DNA from: Vesta saturnalis
Lineage: Eukaryota; Arthropoda; Insecta; Coleoptera; Lampyridae
DNA length: 64,000 nucleotides
Direction: 5' to 3'
NCBI GenBank assembly: GCA_036346205.1
Contig: JARFJB010000655.1
Location: forward strand, 167,001-231,000
Positions 1 to 10,485 of the stretch are shown here, one piece after another; positions within the stretch are counted from its first letter, which is position 1, and each line of letters begins with the position of its first letter. The position numbers and the translations under genes are program-made. The notes under the pieces are model-generated. The model was given only the letters and a program-made list of their open reading frames with translations. It was not told the DNA's origin and searched no databases.

Positions 1-560
1 AACAGAAGTGTTATTGTATCTTTATTTGTTTAACCTTTAACACTCTTGTGATCCCCACCAGCAAGGGTAGAATTTGGTAAGGAACGCCACAAACGGCCGG
101 CCTTATCTGCATTATATATTTGACAAGCAACCAGCTTATTTTCAGATACAACGGACTTGAACTTAACTTTGACCTCTTCACCACATACAGCGTCGGCATA
201 TTTGATCTCGCGAGAATTATCTAATTTTCGGTTGCCCTGACGAGACTTAAAGCTCCTAATCCAGAAAGTTTGCAATCGGCATCAATGTTCAATTCTTGTT
301 GAGCTGCATAGCTTCTTCAATAATCATAGGATCAGTTATGGGTTTACCCTCTGATCGTTTTGCTACAAATCACGTGTACAACACCGTTGGTCTAATTTGT
401 TCAGTTTGTTCAGTCAGATTTGTCATAGTTTCTAATTCTTTCAAAAACTGTATCAACTTGTTTTTGTTCTTTTTAATGTCGTAAATTGCAGACGATCTTA
501 CATAAAATTGTTTCCTAATGATGTGTCTACTTACACCATTTTCAAGTTTCTTCACCATTT
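1..560 (-). pseudogene. pogo/Tigger-like (CENP-B/jerky type) transposase relic
   Basis: Two minus-strand pieces belong to one decayed transposase. The upstream piece (370-558) reads like the N-terminal helix-turn-helix of Tigger/jerky proteins, with KLENGVS and IYDIKKNKNKL. The downstream piece (30-275) has the family signature around the first catalytic region, FKSRQGNRKLD followed by IYNADKAGRLWRSLPNSTLA, where live relatives usually read NADETGL. The acidic residue after NAD is therefore changed. Stops and a frameshift separate the pieces, and the C-terminal half would lie to the left of base 1. I infer a cut-and-paste DNA transposon fragment of the pogo group. Confidence 0.75.
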
Positions 561-967
561 ACAGCTTTCTAGCCAAAGTGAGAATTTAATGTTTTCTTTT
601 GGAAGACACTACGATAACATTAGGACCGATGTCACTTGTCGACTGACAAGTGACATATAAAATCCATCAACACACAAAACACAATATTCGACGTTGATAT
701 GTACTGTACAGGAATCTGAGCGTCGCACTACTGTAATTAAAATGACGTAGACTGAACGCGAAATGTAAGCAAAGCTACGGTGGTACCCGGGGAACAGGTT
801 GATCCCGAAATTATAGGATGCCACCTGAGGTCGAACTTGAACGCGTATTATTGCCTTTTTTCTCATCATATATAATAATACCACTAGTACGTCCAAAATT
901 ATCGAGATAATCCGAGAAAAAGCGGTGATGCGTGGAAACTGCATGAGTTGGTTTTGCACGCGTGGTG

Positions 968-970
<3 letters not shown>
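561..970. other. no gene; contains a perfect 11-bp hairpin
   Basis: No supported coding sequence. The only structure I see is a perfect inverted repeat at 630-655: TGTCACTTGTC, a 4-nt loop, then GACAAGTGACA. It could be a terminal remnant of a small element, but no partner copy is visible. Confidence 0.6.

Positions 971-1034
<64 letters not shown>
971..1034. repeat. (AT)n microsatellite
   Basis: About 32 uninterrupted AT units. With the (AT)n tract at 2461-2515 it brackets a transposase scrap and a Penelope-like element. Confidence 0.97.
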
Positions 1035-1037
<3 letters not shown>

Positions 1038-1150
1038 TTCCTGATACACCAAATTTTTCACGTAACCCCATAGAAAAATCTAATTGGCGGCCTAGTAATC
1101 GATCACCTTTTTCCTATCCACCGTTCATTAATTAATTCTTCAAATAACTG
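1035..1150 (-). pseudogene. C-terminal scrap of a DD41D-type transposase
   Basis: Read on the minus strand this stretch gives NERWIGKR, a stop, then after a short deletion FLWGYVKNLVYQEP. These match the residues around the third catalytic Asp in the DD41D transposases found elsewhere in this window (compare FFLWGY near 58050). The Asp itself (RSPDLTPLD in relatives) has been deleted. The piece ends directly in the AT microsatellite. Confidence 0.6.
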
Positions 1151-2456
1151 TCTCTCGGGTGTTGATCCGTGTAGCTCTTCTGGTCTTCAAACGACCGTTT
1201 GTTGTAAAACGACGTTTCGAAAAGTCTCATTTCACTTCTTCAGGTTGGTAACTGTCTGCTGTTGTGCTTCGAGTTACTCGAACTGAACTAACTTCCTGTT
1301 GTGTGTGCTGCTGCTTATGTACCCTATTGCTTTCACTCAATTTCGCTGCTTTCACTAACTTCACTGATTTCACTGCTTGGTTCCCTGTGTTCACTTCTTC
1401 TTTTGTTGATTCGGTTTTAGTTGTCTAGGGATTAATAATGTTTTCCATATTGATGGTAGAGAATCGTCTCTTGTGTTGAGATTATGTGGGTGTTTCTTAA
1501 TCTCTATGGCTTATCTGATAATTCTAGCTGTAAAGTGCTTGATGCTTGCTAAAGTTTTTGCGTCCTAAAATTTAATTTTGTGTCCTCTTGTGGTTACGTG
1601 TTGTGCTAAGGATGATGTCGCCTGAACTTTATTAACCGTGTTTTGTGTTCTATCCTTGCGCTTATTTGTCTGTTGGTCTGTCCAATATATGATAGCTCAC
1701 AGCTTCTTCATGGAATCTCGTGCACTGCCTTGACTATCTAACGAGATCTTGTCCTTAGGATTCCTTAAGATCGAATGAATTTTCGATACGCCATGAAAGT
1801 TGTGTTGATTTTATGTTTTTTAAGAATACGGCTAATCTTGTCCGTTGCCCCTTTGATGTATGGTAGGTATGCCGTGGCAGATGCAGGATCAGTTGGTTCT
1901 TTGTCTTCTCTACTTGAAGACCTCAAAGTCCTTTGTATGTCCTGGTGGTGAAATCCATTTCTAATTAAAGCCTGTCTTATTTTTTTTCATCTCTTCTTTG
2001 ATGTTGTCGGCGTCTGCTAATTCCTTCGATCGATTGGTTAGCGTCTTGATGACAGATTTCAGTTGACTAAAATGATGATGCGATTTGGCGTCGATACATC
2101 TCTCCGTGTGCGCAGGTTTCCTGTAGACCGTGTGGCCTAGGCGTCCGTCTTCATTCTTCTTAACTAGCACGTCCAGAAACGGTAACTAATCATTTTGTTA
2201 TATTTCTACTGTGAACTTGATATTTATGTCCACGTTGTTGGGGTGTTCTAAACATACACTGAGTTTCTCTTCAAACTCTTGCATGAAGAGATTTTCAATG
2301 ACTGGAGATAAAGGTAGCCCCATTGGTGCTCCTGCTTTCTGCTTGTAACGGTGTCCATTGTACATAAAATAGGTATTAGTTATACAGAGTCTGGATTATT
2401 ATATGGTCAGACGGTTTATGTCTCCAGGAAGTTAGTTCAGTTCGAGTAACTCGAAA
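1151..2456 (-). mobile_element. Penelope-like retroelement (PLE), internally deleted
   Basis: On the minus strand the RT part reads NTYFMYNGHRYKQKAGAPMG, then LSPVIENLFMQEF (about 2290-2375), then DVLVKKNEDGRLGHTVYRKP (1961-2190). The palm segment that should carry YVDD is deleted between EFEEK and LEHPNNV. About 300 bp downstream, ELSYIGQTNRQISARIE (about 1645-1705) is the GIY-YIG endonuclease motif that defines Penelope-type elements. Stops interrupt all parts. A 31-nt sequence at 1268-1298 recurs as its perfect reverse complement at 2425-2455, consistent with the inverted terminal repeats described for PLEs. AT microsatellites lie beyond both ends. Confidence 0.85.
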
Positions 2457-2458
2457 CA

Positions 2459-2460
<2 letters not shown>

Positions 2461-2515
<55 letters not shown>
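2461..2515. repeat. (AT)n microsatellite
   Basis: About 27 AT units starting a few bases after the inverted terminal copy of the PLE. Confidence 0.97.
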
Positions 2516-2521
<6 letters not shown>

Positions 2522-3746
2522 CGAACAGAACCCTTTATTTAATTAATTAAAAATTCAAATTTAGAAAAAGAGCAATATTTGCGTCCAAATAAATGCCTGA
2601 TTCTTCACTGTATTCTTCGGAGGATCCTTTTCAATATTACTATCAATGGTTTCTCACGAAATTTTAGGAAATCCTTTCATTTTTACAATAAATATAACCT
2701 AAATTTTTTAACGTGGCTGTCACTGTTTAACGAATGCTTTTCGTTCATGACAAGAATAGCTCTGTTACCATGGTAGTTGAGTATACCGTCATTGCAGTTA
2801 AATTATCGCTGTAATTAATAACGTTCAATGGGATTATCTCTGTAATCCTAACGAAGTTGTATTGCTGTATAGGAGTAAATTATACATGAAGGAAATATAC
2901 AATATAATTTTTAATTTTTTTCCTGAAAGTCCTGCCGTATTATACAGCGTGTCTGATCTTAGGATGCAAGATTAGAGGAAGTTTACTGTATTACTATTAT
3001 TCTCTTGGAATGCGTGATAGTTGATAAGAATTTGAAAAATATGTAAAAGTAGTATGGTAAGGACATCTATAGGAGAAATGAAGGTAACTATGGGTCAAAC
3101 AATTTCAGGAAAACAATAATAAAAGTGAACATGCACAACAGAATGAGCTTTATGAAAATGTAGAGATCCACAAGAACAACTAAATGCTACAGAACAATGA
3201 TGGCTACTCAGAACTCATTAAAAGTTCACCGTCACTAAATAATCAACAAAGGAATATTCGCTAATGTTATTTATATGGGAATTGTATTCAGTTCGTTCTA
3301 GTCGACTGTGATTGTCATAGTTGGAGCGCATTCAGTGTTCTCAATTTTATGTGGTGCGTGGGTGTATTTTGTTGCTTACAGTACAAAGTGGTAAGTTATT
3401 ATAGTATGAAGGAGAATAAAAGAATAAAGGTCTATAACATTTCTATAACCTTAGCAATAAGCGAAGTTAACGTTCCGTATCAAGAAAATATTTTGCTTAT
3501 TTGAAAAATTTAATTATTAATATATTTGTTTTTTATAATTATGGGAATATGTTAATCAAGCGTTATTGTTATAAATGCTTCACACCTTCAACAGAAAACC
3601 CCAACATTACAGTTACAACGTATATAGTAAGGATTATTATTAAATCTTCTTAAAGACAGGCTTATACATCATAAATTTTATAAACCATATCTTAATTCTC
3701 ATACGCACAACGTACAGTACATATGTATTAATTACACACGTGTACA
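2516..3746. other. AT-rich spacer upstream of the SLC5 gene
   Basis: No coding sequence that I can support. The short ORF at 2579-2776 has no recognisable motif. The last few hundred bases must contain the SLC5 promoter and 5' UTR, but I see no convincing TATA box close to the start codon. Confidence 0.5.
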
Positions 3747-5679
3747 ATGAATTTACAAGAAGGAAACGTGTTTGATGCATATTTTGAGTGGTACGATTAT
3801 CTATCATTCACAATAATGATACTTGTAAGTGTATTGATAAGTATTTATTTTGGAGTTTGGAAAAAACAAGATAATAAAATAGAGTATTTACTTGGAGGAA
3901 AGTCTTTGGGTGTATTTCCTGTAACAATCTCAATGATAGCCAGGTATTAACGTGTGGAAATATCCACAAATTAACAAGAATTCATGTTTTAGCATTATAT
4001 CTGGAATAAATCTAGTGGCTTACCCAGCAGATGTTTATAAATATGGTTCAAATCTTTTATGGTATTGCATAGTAGCGCCACTTGGACCACTTCTTGTATC
4101 TTATATATTTCTTCCAGTTTTCTTTCATTTAGACGTGACAAATTTGTACGAATATTTAGAAATTCGATTTAATTACGGTTGTCGTTTCTTGGGCTCATTT
4201 ATGACACTATTAGTCACTTTTTCCTACAACCCTGCAGTTATTTACATCCCATCGCTTGCACTCTCACAAGGTTTGAATAGTGACTATCTACATAAATCAG
4301 TGATTATGTACCTTTTAGCAACTGGGTACCCAATAATGCCCATTGCTGCTATAATTTCTGTTATATGTGTTTCTTATACCGCACTTGGAGGTTTGAAAGC
4401 TGTAATTTGGACTGATACTTTCCAATTCTTTTCAATGGCTTTAACATACGTTGCAGTTGTAGCTGTAGGTACAAGTAGCGTTGGAGGAATTAAAACGGTA
4501 TGGGAAACGAGCCTAGCAGGGGATCGTTTGGACATTTTTGAGTAGTTAAAGCAACGTCTCAAAATACTTACCCAAATGCGTAGTTTTAGACTTGACTTAT
4601 TTTTGCGAGACACCTTCTGGTCAGCAATTTGTGGTGCAGGGGTACAATGGACTAGTCTTGTAATAGTCTCACAAGGTGTCTACCAAAAATGCAAAGCCGT
4701 ACCAACTTTAAAGAAATCACAAATGTAGGTAATCCAACTTTTAATTCTAATCTCAGTTTTTTTTCAGAGCGCTTACTCTATACGGCTTTGGAATAACTTT
4801 CATCCTAGTTTTATCAATATTAACTGGAAATATAGTTTACACAAAGTATTCTAAATGTGACCCTTTATCAACAAAGCAAGTGTATCGGGACGATCAACTT
4901 ATACCTTATTTTGTGCTTAGCATCTCTGAACATTTCCCAGGATTATCAGGAATTTTTTTTGCAGGAGTGTTTAGCGCAGCGCTCAGGTAGTTCAACAAAT
5001 TTTATTTTTTTCAATACACATCAGTTTTAGTACATATTCTTCTACTCTAAATACTTGCGCAAGTATTATATACGAAGATTATTTAGCGTGCTTTTTTTCA
5101 TCCGAAACAAAAACGAAACGAGAAGGCTTAATATTAAAGCTACTTGTTGTAATTGTCGGAATTATCACCACTGCTTTAGTTATGGTACTTCAACTAGTAG
5201 GAGAAATACTTCCTTATATAGTTGCGTCACAAGGAATTGCCTTTGGACCACTTCTCGGCCTGTTCATTTTAGGAGTTTTAGTTCCATTTGCAAATTCTAA
5301 GGTATAACAAATATATTCCTCAACAATAATCATGTTTTGGTAATTTCAGGGCGCTTTAATAGGTACAATTGTTGGTCTACTGTTGGTATCGTGGATTGGG
5401 TTTGGCGGTTTATGGTATAACATTGCAGGAATGACAAGAAAATTTCAAAAACCGATGTCAGTAGAGGGTTGCGATTTTAACCACAACGTAACACTAATGG
5501 AAATATATGCTGATGAAGATGTTTTTGTATTATATCGAATATCATTTTGGTACAATATTTTGATAGGGACTATAACTACAGTAGTCGTAGGAATTGTGAT
5601 AAGTTTCATTACGGGAAGGAGCAGTAAACCAGTAGACAAGAAACTAATAAGTCCTATATTACATCCGTTCTTAAACTGA
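3747..5679 (+). CDS. SLC5-family sodium/solute symporter, 7 exons, 552 aa
   Basis: A plasma-membrane sodium-coupled symporter of the SSF/SLC5 family, nearest in character to the insect monocarboxylate/multivitamin transporter group; the substrate cannot be read from the sequence. Coding exons are 3747-3943, 3993-4270, 4319-4541, 4584-4724, 4768-4986, 5031-5301 and 5350-5679. All six introns are GT-AG and 42-49 nt long, and the exons sum to 1659 nt (552 codons plus TGA) with every junction in phase. Family landmarks include PADVYKYG, LGGLKAVIWTD (residues 181-191), KAVPTLKKSQ, the GLSGIFFAGVFSAALSTYSS region of TM8, and FGPLLGLFILGVLVPFANSK. The length is near the usual ~580 aa. No stop or frameshift is needed. 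In exon 6 the acceptor at 5030 was chosen over 5024 because it restores ALSTYSS. It is the only apparently intact gene here and is flanked by retroelements. Confidence 0.93.
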
Positions 5680-5732
5680 AAATGTAGATACGCATTTTTT
5701 GTTAAATATTGGTAAAACGGTGCTGCAAAACC

Positions 5733-5738
5733 ATTAAA
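5733..5738 (+). promoter_or_regulatory. possible poly(A) signal ATTAAA of the SLC5 gene
   Basis: ATTAAA lies 54 nt after the stop codon and is the only common poly(A) hexamer variant before the next repeat. Weak on its own. Confidence 0.4.
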
Positions 5739-5739
5739 G

Positions 5740-6009
5740 CAGAAACAATATTTATTAAGCTTATGTGTCGCTGCGTTTTGTGTCAATACATTTGTTGGAG
5801 AAGGAGACTATAGACAATGTTATATTTAGCTTCTCTTCGAATTCGTTTAGTCACACAAGAGGTGATAATTTCTACATAGTTGCTTTAACAAAGTCAGACG
5901 TGATGCTACGTGCGGTAAAGCTAAACAAAGGTTTTCTACTAGCACACAAGCAAACATGTTTTGTATGTATAAAATCTGAAACCTGTTAGTTACTAGGTAC
6001 ACCCGTAAA
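5740..6009. other. 3' flank of SLC5, nothing recognised
   Basis: AT-rich, with one 74-codon ORF (5765-5989) lacking any motif I know. Confidence 0.4.
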
Positions 6010-6337
6010 AAACTACTCTCGTTCCCAATCTCTTTTCAATACGAATCATTCGTCGTCTTCCTGGATGCGTTGAAATTGGTCTGTATATTTTATTTTTTAA
6101 TAATCTAGTGATCCTGTCGGTAGTTTCTTTCATGTACGGTAGATAAGCTCTTGTTTTTTTGTTTTGAAGATCCTTTCGTCAATTTATCCATTTACTTATC
6201 CACGTAGATTTCGTCTGCTATTCATTTCTATATTGTTTTCACGGTATTTGTGACTGTGTTGGACGATAATGTTGGTTGCGTGCAGGTATTAGTCGGTAGG
6301 GGAGTCCTTCTGCACAGAGTGACTCAGTTCATCGTTG
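6010..6337 (-). pseudogene. Penelope-like element #2, downstream part
   Basis: Minus-strand translation gives YKYNDELSHSVQKDS, then YLHATN, then AYLPYMKETTDRITRLLKNK. These correspond to the connector between the RT and the endonuclease of PLEs. The reading frame is broken several times. This is the continuation of the fragment at 7509-7840; the two are separated by an inserted 1.16-kb repeat. Confidence 0.65.
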
Positions 6338-6344
6338 TACTTGT

Positions 6345-7501
6345 AACGAATCTTTTACGTTCTTCCTTCATTTAGTTGTACAATATAAGAAAAAAAAACG
6401 GTTTTTGATAATTAATGATTTATAGGTTTGTGGTAGGCAACTTAATTTGCATTTCGGTGTAACTTAAGTTGCATATTTTCTTAAGGGTTCATAGTTCCAT
6501 ACCGTGGAATTATTTTTTTGCACATATTTCGCGCGTATCGCTACATCACCTGATACCGTGAGCGTCCTTTTTAGCATTCCTGATGTACGTTTTTTGTAAG
6601 TAAGAAGACATTTTTGGTTTCCACCTAAATTTTGTGTAAAGTGCCATTGATTTAATGGTAAGACATCTTTAATTAATATTATATTAAAATCTTAAACATT
6701 TGCTCTTTGCAGACACTTTTAATCACTGTTAATTATACTTTTACTTGCCCTTTTAATTACACCTTTAATTCTATTTTAGGTACACTTGTACTAGTACTTT
6801 GCTGTGTTTGGGTGCTTTCATTTTGTGATTGCATCTTGCATTTAATTCACATCTTTTATATGAACCTTCAAGAGAATGCAAACATTCTGGATTATTTAAA
6901 ATGCAATTAATATAAATTTGTAAGAAGTAATTTCAACTTTGGTATACTTTACAACGTAAAACATTGAAAATACAACACATTGCGCAACATTGGTTTACAT
7001 TTCCGCATTCCTTATGAACAGAGGTTCTCAAGAAGTTGTACAAAATTTTGTAACAGGTATTTATACCCCAATGACTTATTAGGATAAGGCTATTAACACC
7101 AGTTTTAAGATATATTTTATATAATCCCAAATTTAAGTGCTTAATAAACATAATTTGTATATATTTTATTTTGACATTTTGATGAATGCTTTATTGTATC
7201 CTCGGTTTAGTTATTCCGAGCATAATAAAAAGAATAACTTGGCGTCCGAGATAATTTTTATTATTGTTACCTATAAGTTACTATATTGATGTTAGGTGAA
7301 AATATCTAAGCAGAAATTTGGTGGTAATTAAGCAAATCAAAAGCATGAACTTTGCCTGATTTAATCTACCCACTGAGCCAACAGCATTATCTTTTACTGA
7401 ATGGTATGTGTCTCTAGTTATTTTAACGATTTGTATAGAAAACTCTTTAAAACATTGATTTACACCATTATATACACCATATACCTATTTTACACATTAT
7501 A
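6345..7501 (-). mobile_element. 1.16-kb dispersed repeat, copy 1 (inserted in a PLE)
   Basis: This segment is present again, as the reverse complement, at 17574-18667. Shared landmarks include the stretch around TTGCATATTTTCTTAAGG, the GCGTCCGAGATAATTTTTAT region and the terminal GGTGTAA-type repeats. It interrupts a PLE and is flanked by a 7-bp direct repeat TACTTGT (6338-6344 and 7502-7508), which is the expected target-site duplication. I find no convincing ORF and no terminal inverted repeats, so it looks non-autonomous. The class is unknown; internal ORFs of 60-70 codons have no known motif. Confidence 0.7.
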
Positions 7502-7508
7502 TACTTGT

Positions 7509-7840
7509 TATATAACAACACAACTAGGAATAACCGTTTATTTTCTTTTTTGACCACCATCGTGAATTTTACGTTGGCGTGGATGTTGTTTATGTGTCCT
7601 GAAAATGTATCTATTTCTTCTTTCCTATGCTTCTATATCACAAAAGTATCTTCTACGTATCTTAATCGGTGTCCCTGGTAGATAAGGTTAGTCTTCGTTG
7701 GGCACTATTGTATCAGGTCCATGATGTCTTTGATAGGTTGAATCTTAATCATTTTGTCAAAGCTCACTTTAATTGTATTAAGTACCACTTTGAGATCTTT
7801 TAGCAATTCCGTCTCTTCTCTGAAATTGAGTCATTAGGTA
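7509..7840 (-). pseudogene. Penelope-like element #2, RT palm fragment
   Basis: Minus-strand reading gives HRLRYVEDTFVI, a stop, KHRKEEIDTF, then HINNIHANVKFTMVVKKENK. In functional PLEs this is the RYVDDTF catalytic box followed by the HLNNIHPNIKFT block. The first catalytic Asp is changed to Glu here and a stop follows. The upstream part to about 7840 still resembles the RT but is more eroded. Confidence 0.75.
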
Positions 7841-8056
7841 GTTTTAGTGATTATTCAATAGAACCGGTTGTTGGCTTTAGTGCTACTACATACTAATATA
7901 AATATTGGTAAGCATGTAATTATGTATAAAGCCCGCGCGAGAGAAAAAAAGCTTTAAAATGACCCTTTAGATAACTGGATAAAGGTGTTAAGGATTGTAA
8001 ATTGAAGTTGTCAGTGTTGAACATAATAGTTATTTGTATATTAAGGGCGTTAAGTA
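7841..8056. other. spacer, nothing recognised
   Basis: AT-rich sequence between the PLE relic and the hairpin that precedes the recombinase pseudogene. Confidence 0.4.
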
Positions 8057-8143
8057 GATGTTTATGCCCTCGAGGGTGACGACTTAAAAGCACGAGGTCC
8101 GATAGGCCCGAGGGCTTTTTAGTCGCGCAAGGTCATAAACATC
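8057..8143. repeat. 87-nt imperfect hairpin 5' of the recombinase pseudogene
   Basis: The outer arms GATGTTTATG and CATAAACATC are perfectly complementary. Inside them, GACGACTTAAAAG pairs imperfectly with CTTTTTAGTCGCGC. It is GC-rich and contains CTCGAGG and CCCGAGGGC, unlike its surroundings. It sits 175 bp before the putative start codon of the tyrosine recombinase. Confidence 0.75.
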
Positions 8144-8318
8144 AGTTAAGTCCCGTGGTACATATAAAACTTTATGTCATGCAAAGGTGTCTTTCCCTAA
8201 GAAATAATTTAATTTTGTGATAAAATTATGCCATCTTTATCAAGCAGTTTGAGTTGGGTGTCTAAGGAATTTAGTGACAACACCAACAATTGTTATATGT
8301 CAATTTATTTTGTTCAAA

Positions 8319-9391
8319 ATGAACGTACAAATTCCAAATGCAATACAGCAAAAAGCCGAGAATGCGGCTGAAGAATTGTTGCCGCAGAAATCAAAAACTT
8401 TTTACGATTTGGAATACACCAAATTTATGGATTGGTTAAATAGAAATGAAACAAGCATAATTAATGAAACTGTTTTGTTGGGATATTTCCAAGATCTGGT
8501 ATGTATTCCAAGACTTATTAGTAATTTTTATTTTATTAGATTATTATTTCAGTCAGAAACCTTTAAAGCCCTTTGGTCGATGTTTTCCATGGTGAAGAAA
8601 ACGCTACTTTTGGACAAAAGCATCGATATTGGGAAATATCCCAAACTAACAGAATTTCTGAAAATGAATTCTAAAGGATATCAAGCTAAAAAGTCGTCTG
8701 TGCTAAGTCGGGAAGAAATTTTACAATTTAGTATTGAGGCACCAGACATTGAATTCTTGATGGTAAAGGTAGCTTTGATGTTTGGCGTTTTTGGTGGTTG
8801 TCGGCGACATGAATTATGTGAAATGATGTTGTCATTATTGTAACAATTCCCAAAAAAAAAACGGATAAAAGTCGAGTTTTTACAATAATTAAATCCTAGT
8901 AATTTGAAGCAATGAGTCTTGTGAAAAATTATGCTGCATTACGCCCAAAAACGTACAATTTAAATAGGTATTTTTTAAGCTACAGAAACGGGTCCCAATC
9001 AGTTGGCAAAAATACGTTTGGCAAAATACCATCGCTTATTGCAAAATACCTGCGATTGACAAATCCCGAAACATGTACAGGGGCACTGTTTAAGACGAAC
9101 ATCGGCCACATTGTTGGCAGGCGCTGGTGCATGACGACATTGAAAAGGCATGTTGGCTGGAAAAGTACCACAGTATCCGAAGGTTACTCGGAGGACAGCA
9201 TTCAAAATAAAACAAAAATTGCAAAACCTACTGTTATGTCCTCTTCAACTAGCACTACACATAGTTCCTTGCAAGTATCTGATGGGGCATGCGTTACTTT
9301 TTCCGATAGTACATTTACTAATTGCACTTTTACTATAAATGATAAACAAATTGACATATTAATTGTATTCGTTGGATTAGTTAGCTTTTAG
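8319..9391 (+). pseudogene. Crypton-like tyrosine recombinase, frameshifted
   Basis: The N-terminal half (from ATG 8319) has the arrangement of insect Crypton-type recombinases: QKAENAAEELLPQKS, a 54-nt GT-AG intron (8499-8552), LWSMFSMVKKTLLL, then FGVFGGCRRHEL with the first catalytic Arg. The C-terminal half (from about 8912) has GKNTFGKIPSLIAKYL, LKRHVGWKSTTVSEGYSEDS with the candidate nucleophilic Tyr, and a Thr/Ser/Asn-rich tail. Between the halves the frame is lost near 8843. Between about 9075 and 9130 the stretch that should carry the catalytic His-x-x-Arg is shifted out of frame by two compensating indels. I infer a dead copy of a Crypton-like element or Crypton-derived gene. Confidence 0.75.
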
Positions 9392-9512
9392 TGTTGGTTC
9401 ATAGGTTGGCAATAAAATCCTGCATTTAACAAAGAACTTTTCAAATTTTAAGTTATTACAGATTTCTTTATCAATGGTACATGTTTGTTCCAACAAGCTT
9501 GTGATTGATTTG

Positions 9513-9667
9513 AATTGTTTAATGAAGCTTTTCATACACCAGGAAGTTGGTTTTAATTATTTTTATTAAAAGAAAAATAAACACGTCAGTACAGGAATAA
9601 TCGCTGACAACAATTATTATGACAAGGGAAATTTTTTTTTCACGGCAACTTATTGGAACATCCAACA
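9513..9667 (-). repeat. Copia 3' LTR
   Basis: On the minus strand it begins TGTTGGATGTTCC and ends near CATTAAACAATT. It is paired with 13606-13759. The 5-bp duplication ATTTG fixes the outer boundary. Confidence 0.9.
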
Positions 9668-9676
9668 CCCTCCCTC
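9668..9676 (-). other. Copia polypurine tract
   Basis: The minus strand reads GAGGGAGGG immediately before the TGTTGG start of the 3' LTR, the expected site for priming plus-strand DNA. Confidence 0.85.
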
Positions 9677-9961
9677 AATAAAAGTATTTTACAAACAAAA
9701 CTGGTATTCTGATTTTAGTTTAAAGTAAACCCATAAGACCCCCTAAATTTCTCAAAAGAAACTCTAGGTAATGGTTTCTTTAATATATCAGCTATTTGAT
9801 CACTGGTGTTTACATACTTTATATCCATGACACCTTGAGCAACTTTTTCTTTTACAAAATGATATTTTATATCTAAGTGCTTCATGCGCTTAAGTTGTTC
9901 ATGTGAATTACATGATCGAATAGTTGACTAATTATCCTCAAATATCGTAATTGAAAAAACA

Positions 9962-10485
9962 TCATACTGATTTAACTCGAGAATTAGGTTTCTTACCAAC
10001 AAGCTTCACTGACACAATTGCTGAGTGCAACTTAGCCTCACAAGATGACAAAGCTACAGTTGGTTGTTTTTTTGACACCCATAGAACCAAATCTCCACAA
10101 ACTTGAAGACAGTAACCACTTGATCTTCTGTAAATTGTATTGCTGCTCCAGTCAGCATCAGTGTAACCTGTCAGTATGCTATCACTTATGCTTGACTTAC
10201 ATATTAGTCTCAGATTTACAGTACCCTTGATATATCTGAGTAAACGCTTCAAACACACCCACAAATCGTTACTAGATCAAGTCTGAAAACGGGACAAAAA
10301 GGTATACTAGAACAAAGATCAGGCCTTGCTCCTAGCATGGCATACATAACACAGCCAATCAGTTTTCTACAACGTTGTTCTAGAATTTCGCTTTCAGACT
10401 TATCCTTTAGTAAAAGTGACAAATTTAAATTGGGATCTATTGGAGTGCTTACAGGATAACAGTCAGACATATTAAATTTATCCAA
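9962..10485 (-). pseudogene. Copia RNase H and end of reverse transcriptase
   Basis: The minus strand encodes LKRLLRYIKGT, then LTGYTDADWSSN with the RNase H catalytic Asp, then SGYCLQVCGDLVLWVSKKQP and VALSSCEAK, all copia-class landmarks. An upstream piece (10249-10485) carries DCYPVSTPIDPNL, the RT C-terminal region. Frameshifts separate the two. Confidence 0.85.

Noticed and set aside
6345..7501. Helitron assignment for the 1.1-kb repeat
   Set aside because: No 5' TC, no 3' CTRR with hairpin, and copy 1 has a 7-bp target duplication, which Helitrons do not make.
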